Positions 1 to 8,700 of a DNA stretch of 12,258 nucleotides are shown in pieces. The notes beneath the pieces are model-generated. The model saw only the letters and a list, made by a program, of their open reading frames with translations, did not search any database and was not told where the DNA came from. Source of the DNA: Candidatus Kuenenia stuttgartensis (GTDB taxonomy: Bacteria; Planctomycetota; Planctomycetia; Isosphaerales; Isosphaeraceae); contig CAMCFM010000072.1 in assembly GCA_945874095.1 (NCBI GenBank), forward strand, positions 1 to 12,258, read 5' to 3'. The position numbers and the translations under genes were made by a program. Position 1 is the stretch's first letter. Each line of letters opens with the position of its first letter.

Positions 1-1514
1 AAAGCTGGCTATCGCATGGGGTGGTCGATCGATCGTCAGGGATACTTCCCACAACTGCTCCAGAGGACTTACAGAAGATTTCACCCGTACAGGCGTCAGC
101 CACCTATCTGGCCCACCTGCGAGATGCGTGGAATCAATATTCGGCAGCGAATGGCCTCGACGCGGTGTTCGAAGATCAGGAAATCTTTCTGACAGTCCCT
201 GCATCGTTCGACACGGTGGCCAGAGATCTGACCATTCAGGCAGCTCGCCAAATCGGCGCCAAACATATGACCATTCTGGAGGAGCCTCAGGCTGCATTTT
301 ACGCATGGCTGGTGCAATCAGGCGACCAATGGAGGAAGTCTGTGAGTGTGGGCGACCTCGTGCTTGTCTGCGATATTGGGGGCGGAACAAGCGATTTCAC
401 CCTGATTCAGGTGAGCGAGGAGGATGGCAGCCTGAAGTTGGACCGGGTGGCTGTGGGCGACCATATCCTGCTCGGCGGTGACAACATGGACCTGGCCCTG
501 GCCCATGCCGTTTCAGCCACATTGAAAGACGGTATGGAAGGGCTGGACGCCAATCAGAAGATCGCCCTGGTGCATGGGTGTCGGGCCGCGAAGGAGCAAC
601 TCTTTGCGAACCCTGGGGAGAAGAAGGCCGGTATCACCCTGCTGGGCAAGGGTTCGAGAGTGATCGGCGGGTCGATCAAAACAGGGCTCGACCGAGCGAC
701 CCTAGAGCAGGTGATTTTGAACGGATTCTTTCCCGAATCAGCACCTGACGAGATGCCAGCACGTGGCCGAAGACTGGGCCTGACCGAAATCGGATTACCC
801 TATGCAGCTGATCCGGCAATCACCCGCCACCTGGCACAATTCTTATCACGCCACAGCTCACTATCTGAAGAATCGGCATTGGCCAGCCCTACGAAGATCC
901 TCTTCAACGGAGGCGTTTTCGAAGCATCAGTACTTCGCCAGCGAATCATATCCACACTCAATCGTTGGACAGGTCAGGAGATACCAGCCCTACCGGCCGC
1001 CGACCTGAACCTGGCCGTGGCCTTGGGAGCAGCTCAATATGGGCTGGCCAAACGAGGCCTTGGAGTGCGAATTCGGGGCGGGGTGAATCGGTCATATTAC
1101 ATCGGTCTGGAAACACCGGCACCGGCTGTTCCAGGCGTGTTGCCACCGATCAAAGCCTTGTGTGTGGTGCCTTTAAGCATGGAGGAAGGCTGTCAGACGG
1201 ATGTTCCCACGCCCGATTTGGGACTCTATATTGGAGAGCCAGCCGAGTTCCGATTTTTGGCATCGACCCACCGCCGCGACGACCAGCCGGGCACCATTCT
1301 CGAACGCTGGGCAGCCGATGAGTTGGTCGAACTCCCTTCATTAAAGACGACCCTGGAGGCACAGTCGCCAGATGAAGTGGGTCAGGCTGTCCCGATTCGG
1401 ATTGTGGCCTCAGTCACAGAACTGGGCACGATTGAGCTTTCATGCAAGAGCCGCATTGATGAGCGTCAGTGGAGTCTGGAATATAATGTACGGCAATCGG
1501 AGAGCGGCCAGTGA
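1..1514 (+). CDS. Hsp70 family (DnaK-like) protein, 5' end outside window
   Basis: The frame is open to the left edge (first full codon at base 3), so the real start lies upstream and the GTG at 21 is only an internal valine codon. 503 residues are visible. Counting from the codon at 21: VPASFD at 59-64 and EEPQAA at 87-92 match the Hsp70 'TVPAxF' and 'NEPTAA' elements; CDIGGGTSDF at 117-126 is the phosphate-2 loop of the actin-fold ATPase; LLGGDNMD at 150-157 matches the conserved GG-x-D segment; ILFNGGVF at 293-300 is the adenosine motif; AVALGAAQYG lies near 332-341. The phosphate-1 loop is missing only because of the window edge. After about residue 350 comes a short beta-rich region in place of a full DnaK substrate domain, with no recognisable helical lid. 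The family is seen as an ATP-dependent, chaperone-like cytoplasmic protein with unknown clients. It overlaps murQ by 4 bases. The family call is firm; the biological role is unknown. Confidence 0.9.
   Translation, partial: SWLSHGVVDRSSGILPTTAPEDLQKISPVQASATYLAHLRDAWNQYSAANGLDAVFEDQEIFLTVPASFDTVARDLTIQAARQIGAKHMTILEEPQAAFYAWLVQSGDQWRKSVSVGDLVLVCDIGGGTSDFTLIQVSEEDGSLKLDRVAVGDHILLGGDNMDLALAHAVSATLKDGMEGLDANQKIALVHGCRAAKEQLFANPGEKKAGITLLGKGSRVIGGSIKTGLDRATLEQVILNGFFPESAPDEMPARGRRLGLTEIGLPYAADPAITRHLAQFLSRHSSLSEESALASPTKILFNGGVFEASVLRQRIISTLNRWTGQEIPALPAADLNLAVALGAAQYGLAKRGLGVRIRGGVNRSYYIGLETPAPAVPGVLPPIKALCVVPLSMEEGCQTDVPTPDLGLYIGEPAEFRFLASTHRRDDQPGTILERWAADELVELPSLKTTLEAQSPDEVGQAVPIRIVASVTELGTIELSCKSRIDERQWSLEYNVRQSESGQ
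1499..1504 (+). promoter_or_regulatory. Shine-Dalgarno site for murQ
   Basis: GGAGAG sits 6 bases before the GTG at 1511, inside the last codons of the Hsp70 gene. It is the clearest ribosome binding site in the window and it settles the non-ATG start of murQ. With the 4-base stop/start overlap it suggests translational coupling. Confidence 0.65.
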
Positions 1515-2488
1515 GCAAGTCAGACGCAGATGAACGGGTCGGTATTTTGAATGTGGATCATTTGACGACAGAATCTGTGAATCCGGATTCATCAAAAATT
1601 GACACCTTTACTTCCGTTGAGATTGTGCGACTGCTGAACTTGGAAGACTCCAAAGCAGTGGATGCAGTGAAGCTTGAGGAAAATTCGATCGCCCGAGCGA
1701 TTGACCTGGTCGTGTCGGCATTCCGCCAGAACGGTCGCTTGATTTACATGGGCGCTGGCACTTCAGGCCGATTGGGTGTTTTGGACGCCAGCGAATGCCC
1801 GCCCACTTTTGGGACGGATCCTGGGCAGGTGATCGGCCTGATCGCTGGAGGAGAGCGTGCCCTGCGGAACCCTGTCGAGGGCGCTGAGGACAGTCCGGAG
1901 CAAGGGGCCGCCGATTTGATGGCTTTGAATCCGACCTCCAGAGATGTGGTGATGGGGGTGGCCACGTCAGGCCGAACGCCTTATGTGATTGGTGGGCTGC
2001 AACTGGCCCGCCAGGTGGGGGCCGCGACGATTGGACTGGTTTGTAATCGACCATCCGCCATGGATACATATGTGGATGTGATGATTGCTCCGATCGTTGG
2101 TCCTGAAGTGCTTTCAGGCAGTACTCGGATGAAGGCTGGAACGGCGACGAAACTGGTTTTGAATGCGATCACGACAGGCGCGATGATAAGGACAGGCAAA
2201 ACGTATGGGAATCGGATGGTGGACCTGAAGCCTCTGAACGAGAAGCTGAGGATCAGAAGCCGGCGTATTCTCAGGGAAATTGCAGGCGTTGACGACGAAA
2301 CCGCGTTGGAATTGCTGAGCCAAACAGACGGCCGACTCAAGCCAGCCCTGGTGATGGCACTCTCTGGAGTGAACGCCGAAACAGCAGAACGATTACTGGT
2401 AGAGAATCAAGGACTTGTACGAATGGCTGCGGAATCGGCTGAGACTGTGGAAAAACAATTGAACCGAATTTCTGGGAAATCAAGATGA
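1511..2488 (+). CDS. murQ: N-acetylmuramic acid 6-phosphate etherase MurQ
   Basis: A SIS-domain lyase that cleaves the D-lactyl ether of MurNAc-6-phosphate, giving GlcNAc-6-phosphate and D-lactate, in cytoplasmic recycling of peptidoglycan. It has 325 residues, close to the family norm of about 300. Seen in the sequence: LTTESVNP at 18-25 (family N-terminal signature), GAGTSGRLGVLDASECPPTF at 81-100, VEGAED at 122-127, ATSGRTPYVIGGL at 151-163, and the GCKR/MurQ signature VGPEVLSGSTRMKAGT at 196-211. E95 and E126 align by motif with E. coli catalytic Glu83 and Glu114, so an active enzyme is likely. The C-terminal UBA-like helical part (about 255-300) is present. The start is GTG at 1511, overlapping the Hsp70 stop as GTGA and preceded by GGAGAG at 1499-1504 with 6-base spacing, a good Shine-Dalgarno. 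The next gene, a sugar kinase, fits the same salvage pathway. Confidence 0.96.
   Translation: MSKSDADERVGILNVDHLTTESVNPDSSKIDTFTSVEIVRLLNLEDSKAVDAVKLEENSIARAIDLVVSAFRQNGRLIYMGAGTSGRLGVLDASECPPTFGTDPGQVIGLIAGGERALRNPVEGAEDSPEQGAADLMALNPTSRDVVMGVATSGRTPYVIGGLQLARQVGAATIGLVCNRPSAMDTYVDVMIAPIVGPEVLSGSTRMKAGTATKLVLNAITTGAMIRTGKTYGNRMVDLKPLNEKLRIRSRRILREIAGVDDETALELLSQTDGRLKPALVMALSGVNAETAERLLVENQGLVRMAAESAETVEKQLNRISGKSR
2485..2488 (+). other. ATGA start/stop overlap linking murQ and the sugar kinase
   Basis: The ATG of the kinase overlaps the TGA of murQ. With the GTGA overlap at 1511-1514 this makes a tightly coupled three-gene run, Hsp70-murQ-kinase. Confidence 0.8.
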
Positions 2489-3453
2489 AGATGGGAAACA
2501 TGGGACAAAAATCAGGCTGGATCATATCTGTGGATGGCGGCGGTACTTCCACGGAAGTTGTGTTGGCGGATATTCATGGAACGCCTATTGGGGAAGGTCA
2601 TAGCGGCCCTTCGAACGCAAAGGCAGTGGGTGTGGCAGCGGCCATGAAATCGCTGGACGATGGTATTAAGGCCGCATTTGAAAATGCTGGGCTAGTTCCT
2701 GAGCCAGTTGCCGTGGCAAGCCTTGGACTCGCAGGATTTGACCGCGACGAGGACCGTGAAATTCTTGCAAAATGGGCAGATGGTGGATCCGTCGTACAGA
2801 TCGGAAAATTGATTCTCACAAATGATGGACAACTTGTTCTAGCCGCTGGTACGTCGGAAGGCTGGGGCGTGGGAATTATCGGCGGAACGGGTTCGATCGC
2901 TGTCGGCAAGTCTCCTTCAGGCGAATTCGCCAGGGCAGGCGGATGGGGGCACCTGATTGGCGATGAAGGGTCAGCCTATAAATTGGTCATGGATACCCTG
3001 CGATTTATCGCAAAATCAGTGGACGGTCGCATGCCCAAAGAAGCGACAAGTCAGGTATTAAACCAGAAAGTCATGCACGCTCTGGGACTGACGGACGACC
3101 CGAATGGAATTGTCAGCGTGATTTATCAGCCGGAATATGACCGGGCCAGATTGGCCAGCCTTGCCCCATCAGTTATCGAGGCGATCAGGGCCGAACCGCG
3201 ATTGAGACCGGTCCTATTAAAACCAGCTGGAATCGAACTTGCGGAAGCGGCATTGTCTGTCGCACGCAAATTACAAATTCCAACAGGAAGGCTCCCAGTA
3301 GGGCTTGCCGGCTCCTTCCTTCTTGGAACTCAAGAAATTCGCGATGCCCTGGTATTGCATTTGGAACGACAAGGATATCAGCCAGAGATTCGCGAAGTGC
3401 CACGACCAGTACTTGGAGGACTGGTGTTGGCCAAAGCCGCGATTCAAGACTGA
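2485..3453 (+). CDS. BadF/BadG-type ATPase, probable N-acetylglucosamine/N-acetylmuramic acid kinase
   Basis: A 322-residue ASKHA-fold sugar kinase of the BadF/BadG/BcrA/BcrD ATPase family, which includes eukaryotic GlcNAc kinase and clostridial MurK. Visible motifs: VDGGGTST at 16-23 (phosphate-1 loop), SLGLAGFDR at 79-87, TNDGQLVLAAGT at 112-123 (the TND aspartate is the usual catalytic base), IIGGTGSIAVG at 131-141 (phosphate-2), GGWGHLIGDEGSAY at 152-165 (the family's sugar-binding/GDEGS signature) and GLAGSFL at 273-279 (adenosine loop). All parts expected for activity are present. It starts ATGA-overlapped with the murQ stop; in-frame ATGs at 2491 and 2500 are alternatives, and the one at 2500 has GGGA just upstream. 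Being next to MurQ suggests it makes the 6-phosphate sugar (MurNAc-6-P and/or GlcNAc-6-P); exact specificity is inference. Its last 10 bases overlap the convergent YfhO-like gene. Confidence 0.88.
   Translation: MKMGNMGQKSGWIISVDGGGTSTEVVLADIHGTPIGEGHSGPSNAKAVGVAAAMKSLDDGIKAAFENAGLVPEPVAVASLGLAGFDRDEDREILAKWADGGSVVQIGKLILTNDGQLVLAAGTSEGWGVGIIGGTGSIAVGKSPSGEFARAGGWGHLIGDEGSAYKLVMDTLRFIAKSVDGRMPKEATSQVLNQKVMHALGLTDDPNGIVSVIYQPEYDRARLASLAPSVIEAIRAEPRLRPVLLKPAGIELAEAALSVARKLQIPTGRLPVGLAGSFLLGTQEIRDALVLHLERQGYQPEIREVPRPVLGGLVLAKAAIQD
3444..3453. other. Tail-to-tail overlap of convergent genes
   Basis: The kinase stop (TGA, 3451-3453, plus) and the YfhO-like stop (TGA on the minus strand, 3446-3444) cross by 10 bases. 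No stem-loop terminator is visible here, so any termination signal for either operon must lie inside the opposing coding sequence. Confidence 0.9.
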
Positions 3454-5744
3454 TTCTTGACTCCAATCCAAAGTGAGATGACAATCCCAAAAGCCGCGAG
3501 TGGCAATGTCCATCGCAGGCTTTTGGGCCAATAATGCAACTTGACCACTGTTTCTATTGAAGTTTTTGGATCGCCTTGGATCAAAACGCCCTGAAGACCG
3601 CCATAAACGGGAATAATTTGTAAGGCCTTACCAGCTTGATCTGTTGCAATCCATCCTGAATCAAAAGAGCGTTTAACTACAAGAATTACAGGCCCTGAGT
3701 GATTTACTTTGAAATCAAGCATTTCCTTATCGGAATCGAACGTGGCAGTGGCATCTGGATGGGCAAACTGTTTGAGAATCTCATCGCTGATTTGAGATTC
3801 CAATACAGGGGTTCTGGAACGATAATCATCATGGAGAAGTCGATCAAATGCCGCCTTCTGATCAATTTCCTTATATAATCCGCCATGGGCCAGCCAACTT
3901 TTGGGAAGAGTGCTTTTTGCATCTATATCCAGCTTTCTTAAAACAAGTGGACGGGATGTTTTGGAATTTCCTAGAATAATATGGACAAGCGAATCATTTT
4001 CAAAAACTTGCGAATTTGGATCAGGCGTGAATTGCAATTGATGAGTCACGCCCAAGCGAGCCAATGGTTCGTTGACAGGATTGGGCCGGTTTTGGCGATC
4101 GGATTGGTTGGCCAATTCGACAATCGCTTTGAGAGACTCGTTAGCCGGTGGCATGGTCACTCCAAAATAGGCACCAGCGGTTGTCAGACCGGCCGTGACG
4201 GGAATGTTTTCCAGAGGTCCAGCCAGCATGACGGATTCTTTAAGTGATTTCAAGCTCGTCAAAACAGGGCTTGAATCAGGTAGATCTAAGGATATTCCCC
4301 AACGAGTTGGACCAATATAATAAAATGTCGTTAATTCCAGAGCCGAAAGAATCATCAGTAAAGTGCTGAGTTTCGAATTCTTTTGCTGCCAATAGATGAA
4401 CGACAAGAATAAAATCCATGTTGCAAAACCGATTCCGTAGACCTGGACAGGATTGAATCTTGGAATGATTTTTCCACCGGGATAAGCGAATCCTGATGTT
4501 GTCATGGTGAACATTGACCAGAGGCAGAGACCAATGATCAGGGATATCAGTATGGTCGATAACTTTGAAAATCGGTCGTCAAAACCAATCGCAGCCATCA
4601 ATGCCATTCCGAGATGAAATAAGAGCCCATATCTGGACGGGCAACGGAATAGTCCAAAGCCGGGGATTTTTAATAATCCAGCATAAAGATCTGGCGACCA
4701 TTGTGGCATGGTGGCGAAGATTAATCCTGTGATAACGAGCGCTAATATGGGAAGTTTTGATGTTCTGCTTCTTAGTCGACTTAGGGACAGAATGGCGAAT
4801 ATGAGTCCTGATGTTCCAATAAACTGGCAAGATTCAAATTGAGTTGTTTGATGGATCGTCCAGTAAGGCCCTTCAGGACCACCCTGTAATGTCCTTGTCC
4901 AGGCAGGAAATACAAGTTCAGAGAGGTTCCATAATGGGTAGGAATAATAGGAGAGAGTTGCAACTGAGCGGGTCGTTGCCTCGACATCGGTTGCATATTT
5001 CCAGGAAAGTGCAAGCTGAGGGGATGCCATTGCGATCCCTAAAATCACAGATGCGATGAGCCTTCGCCAACGTCTCAATAAATCTCGCTGGAAGACTGTT
5101 CTGGTTATCACCCAGATAAATAGCCCAAGGCTGGTGATTTGAGCCAACTGAAAATGGCCGATCCATGCCAGTGATGCAAGCGAGAAAGCTAGTAAAGCCA
5201 GACCTTTACGGTTTTTATCAGCCAGCCAAATCTCCACACCGAGAAATGCGGAAGGAATCCAGGCCATCCCCAGAACGGCCCATTCTTTACTGGCCTGAAT
5301 TGTGGGAAATCCGCCTGTAACATAGATCAATCCGCCAAGCATGGCTCCTTTATTTGACGATCCCAACTTTTTCGCCAACAGAAATAAAAAAGACGCTCCC
5401 ATGATTTGATGCAGAAACATGCTCAGTCGATATCCTGAATTTGCTCCAAATACTGGATAAATAATCCAGTGAGGCAAATAAAATGCGCCAATTTCACTCT
5501 GGCCTGCCAGCGGCATCCCGAACCCGAAAAGGTCACTCCAAAGTGGTAGCCTTCCGGCCCAGATATTCCGAACGAATTCCGACTTTAAAGGGCGAAAGAA
5601 TTTGTCCGGGTCTCCACCTACCACTTCAAGTCCCAGTAACTGTCCACCTAAGATCAATCCCAATATTCCTGCAAATGCATAGAAATGATGCCAAGCAGAC
5701 TTTGCGGATGAGTTGGATTCGCCACTCCCAATGTCGGCGATCAT
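3444..5744 (-). CDS. YfhO-family polytopic membrane protein (GT-C-like)
   Basis: 766 residues. By eye there are about a dozen hydrophobic segments: roughly 20-40, 90-105, 113-125, 135-147, 157-173, 182-212, 229-245, 308-322, 332-346, 372-388, 395-413, 433-452, 458-475 and a last one at 745-762. Between about 480 and 740 lies a large soluble, presumably extracytoplasmic domain. Family-like features are the first loop with GGDPDKFFRPL (43-53) followed by LPLWSDLFGFGMPL (66-79), the segment PGFGLFRCPSRYGLLFHLGM (361-380), and a C-terminal beta module with SFDSGWIATDQAGKALQIIP (693-712) then YGGLQGVLIQGD. The aspartates at 45 and 47 sit where GT-C enzymes carry catalytic acids (inference). B. subtilis YfhO is implicated in lipoteichoic acid glycosylation; no substrate can be named here. 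The ATG overlaps the stop of the upstream WD40 gene as ATGA, so the two are probably coupled. G+C is lower than in the left block. Confidence 0.82.
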   Translation of the reverse strand: MIADIGSGESNSSAKSAWHHFYAFAGILGLILGGQLLGLEVVGGDPDKFFRPLKSEFVRNIWAGRLPLWSDLFGFGMPLAGQSEIGAFYLPHWIIYPVFGANSGYRLSMFLHQIMGASFLFLLAKKLGSSNKGAMLGGLIYVTGGFPTIQASKEWAVLGMAWIPSAFLGVEIWLADKNRKGLALLAFSLASLAWIGHFQLAQITSLGLFIWVITRTVFQRDLLRRWRRLIASVILGIAMASPQLALSWKYATDVEATTRSVATLSYYSYPLWNLSELVFPAWTRTLQGGPEGPYWTIHQTTQFESCQFIGTSGLIFAILSLSRLRSRTSKLPILALVITGLIFATMPQWSPDLYAGLLKIPGFGLFRCPSRYGLLFHLGMALMAAIGFDDRFSKLSTILISLIIGLCLWSMFTMTTSGFAYPGGKIIPRFNPVQVYGIGFATWILFLSFIYWQQKNSKLSTLLMILSALELTTFYYIGPTRWGISLDLPDSSPVLTSLKSLKESVMLAGPLENIPVTAGLTTAGAYFGVTMPPANESLKAIVELANQSDRQNRPNPVNEPLARLGVTHQLQFTPDPNSQVFENDSLVHIILGNSKTSRPLVLRKLDIDAKSTLPKSWLAHGGLYKEIDQKAAFDRLLHDDYRSRTPVLESQISDEILKQFAHPDATATFDSDKEMLDFKVNHSGPVILVVKRSFDSGWIATDQAGKALQIIPVYGGLQGVLIQGDPKTSIETVVKLHYWPKSLRWTLPLAAFGIVISLWIGVKNQS
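5741..5744 (-). other. ATGA stop/start overlap linking the WD40 and YfhO-like genes
   Basis: On the minus strand the four bases ATGA hold the start of the YfhO-like gene and the stop of the cytochrome/WD40 gene. This arrangement usually means reinitiation by the same ribosomes and a shared transcript. Confidence 0.85.
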
Positions 5745-8700
5745 TTGCTGAGGCTCGCATTTTGCATTTCAGATTTAGCTGATGGAGTTGCAATCACATC
5801 CAGAGTCACTGGTCCAGAACTATCCGAGGTGCCGGGCCCTTCTGCACGCCCAACCGCATAAAATGGTCTTGATTGAGGTTTCACCCAAGGTTCAGCATAG
5901 ATTCGAATCTTGCGCTGGGTTTGTTTTTCCGTGATTAAAACTCCATTGAGACCAATATCCAAAACTCTCACACCATAGGGGAGATTTTTCACGTCGATTG
6001 GGATCCTTCCTGAAAATCCTTCGTTGCGTTCTGCAATCAAAGTCAATTCAGAAATGGTTCCTGGAGTGATGGTTACCCGACTTGCAGATGTTGTCATTTT
6101 AATATTCGACTTCGGTGTGATCACCCATCCTGAGTTCATCCCACTCACTGTTTTCTGAATGACTTTGCCATCAGATTTCGCAGAACCGACCATTTTCCAA
6201 GTGGATGAAGGATTTATTGCCGTTTTTGGATCTGCAGGCAATTCAATCAGAATATCAGAACTCAGTTGACCGGATTCAATCACTCCAGAAGTGGCTTTCC
6301 AGCCTACAGGCAAGCCCTCTGTAGAAATATCCACAGGGCCGTCAAAACCGTCCAGTCGCTTGATCGATGCAGTCACCAACTTCGGTGACTCGATTGAAAT
6401 CGACCAGTCCATGGGCGATACCTGTAATTCAAAATCAGGACTTGGTTCACGAACAACAACAGCATAGGCTGCATCAGGGCCATAAAAGCCTCGCGTTTCG
6501 CGCACCTTGACGGAATAAGTTCCATCTGCAGGAGGGTTAAATTCAATGAACGAGTCGTTGGAAACGGATGATCCTCCATCGTCGTTTCCATAAGGTATTT
6601 TCAAGAGGAGATTTGGGTCAGTCGACGACTCCATTTCATCGGTGATTTTTTCAAGTTTTGTCACCGTTCTGCCCATCGAATGTTGCTCAGGAGTGGTTCC
6701 AAAAAATCCCATCCGGGAATCGTCGCTGAAGAACAGGCAATCGTCATCTGGATTTCTCGGTAAGGTAAAAATTCTTGCAATCTCGCGATGGATCAAAACG
6801 TAATCGCCCATCTGAAAATCTGCCCACTGGGTCAGACGAATCCCTTTATTTGTGCTGGTATGGTCACGAAATGCAACAAGTGTATCGGCCACTTTACGGA
6901 ACTGGTGTGCTGTGATTGGCTTGCCTTTTGAGTCGACAATTTCTATCGATGTATCCACATCCCTGCCTAACCGTCGTGCAAATGTTTCAATGATCTGACG
7001 ACGACCTTTTTTCGATTGAAAAGTGAAGGAGTCTGTTTGCCCCATACGTTCGAATCGACCTGTACCAGCTCCATTAAGTGGGATTTCCTGTGTTTTTTGA
7101 ACTACGGGACCTTTGACATTTAAAATGGAACGGGACCTGTCTGAAATCCAGCCGTTGGGGGCTTTTAGAATTTGAGTTGCTGGACGATCCATGTTACGAT
7201 TTTGGACCGTCTTCGTTTCTGACTTCAAGGTTCCTTTGGTATTTGAGTTCCATTTCAATTCCATTTCCGAGGAAACAGACTTGGCAACCGGCCAAACGGA
7301 TTCCGCGAAGAATTCATGACCCGCTTTCAATACAATAAAGTGCCCTGATCCACCCGAAAACTGAGTGTCTGATACCTCGACCAAAACTGTTCCATGGATT
7401 GGACTTAAGGCAGAAGCATGCACATCTCGGCCATCGGTGGAAACAGCCTCTCCAAGAATCTTTCCGTCCCATGTCTTCAAGCGGATTTTCGGAGTCAGTG
7501 TCGAGCCAATCTGTTTTCCCATACTACTGATCGTAACCGTTTCGCCAGCCTTGGCCTCGACTTTTGCTCGAAAGATTTTGCCTGGTGCCGTGATTGTCGT
7601 TTGGATCACATTTCCAAATGAAAGTTCCGGAATATCCTTGATGTCTGTTTTATCAAGGATGTCGAGAGTCTTGATTTCTGTTGGAGAAATTCCGATCGAT
7701 TGGGATGGAGTGATCCCCAAAGGAGTTGCGAGCTTAATTCTGGCCAAATCATATTGCAACCGTGCTGGAACATTGAGTCGAACTTTGATGATATTGGGCT
7801 GAGACGGATTTGATGGGTCAATCTTCACCTGGATGTCTTGAGGCTCCACCCAGACTTTTGTTGCTCGATCCACACCAAGTCCATTCAATGTGACCACCGT
7901 TTCTCGGCCACTTGAAATAATTCGTGGTGAGGGGACCCCAAGTGATGCCTGGCGGAATGGCTCTGGCTTTAACGAATCAGGGCTACCACCAACATCGGAA
8001 CCACCAGGCTTTTTCCAAACCAGTTTAGGTGAAACTCCCGACCAGTCAGAAATCTCAACATCTCCATTATAAATTCCTGTCGCAAATTGACTTTTATTTG
8101 ACGACCATGAATTCACCCAGTCGGCAGATTTCAAAGACTCGCCAATTTGTTTTAATGGGTCAGTGTTCCATCTCCGGATGGTTCGGTCTTCTGATGTAGA
8201 AATCAGTTCCGTTCTTGTCTTTTTGGCGTCCGTCCAGATGATCAATTTTGTGATGGCCGAATCGTGTGCCAACGCCGATTTAATCAATTTAGGCGGTTGT
8301 GCGGAAATATCCCAGGCGCGAATCGTTCGGTCAACACCACCTGCATATACTACCCGACCGTCATTGGAAATGGCGACAGAATAGAGCTCGGCTGTCGATT
8401 CAGACATCGTCTCCAGACGTTTCTTTTGTTTTAAGTCCCATGTCTTCACCGTTCGGTCGCCAGAAGCACTTGCAAGCCGGTTTGAACCCGTTGGCCCGAA
8501 ACTCACAGAATATACGGGTTCTGTATGCTCTTTCAAAATCGACTCCACCCGGCCTGATTTTAAATCCACTATAGCAATCGACTTGTCATAAGAGCCAGTT
8601 GCAATCTGTTTCGAATCGGGGCTGACTGACATCGATAATATCTGATCTTTATGCAAAACCGTTCGGTAAACCTGCTTATTCTCTTTAATATTCCAGAGTG

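Noticed and set aside
21..1514. GTG at 21 as the true start of the Hsp70-like gene
   Set aside because: The frame continues open to the window edge with family-like sequence (SWLSHGVVDR), and a start at 21 would remove the phosphate-1 loop.
1608..2069. Minus-strand open frame of 153 codons across murQ
   Set aside because: Low-complexity translation rich in Pro, Ser and Arg, opposite the conserved catalytic core of MurQ; a shadow frame.
5741..5744. Possible frameshift joining the WD40 and YfhO-like genes into one protein
   Set aside because: The upstream frame ends after a complete Ig-like domain and the downstream one starts with a normal short cytoplasmic tail and membrane helix; ATGA coupling explains the junction.
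7365..7802. Plus-strand open frame of 145 codons
   Set aside because: It lies wholly inside the WD40/PPC gene on the opposite strand, matches no family I recognise, and has no ribosome site or neighbours. The minus-strand frame encodes clear domains.
8181..8458. Direct repeat of GTTCGGTC at 8181, 8325 and 8451
   Set aside because: The copies encode the recurring Asp-Arg-Thr near the end of WD40 blades, so protein repetition explains them; not a separate DNA element or CRISPR.
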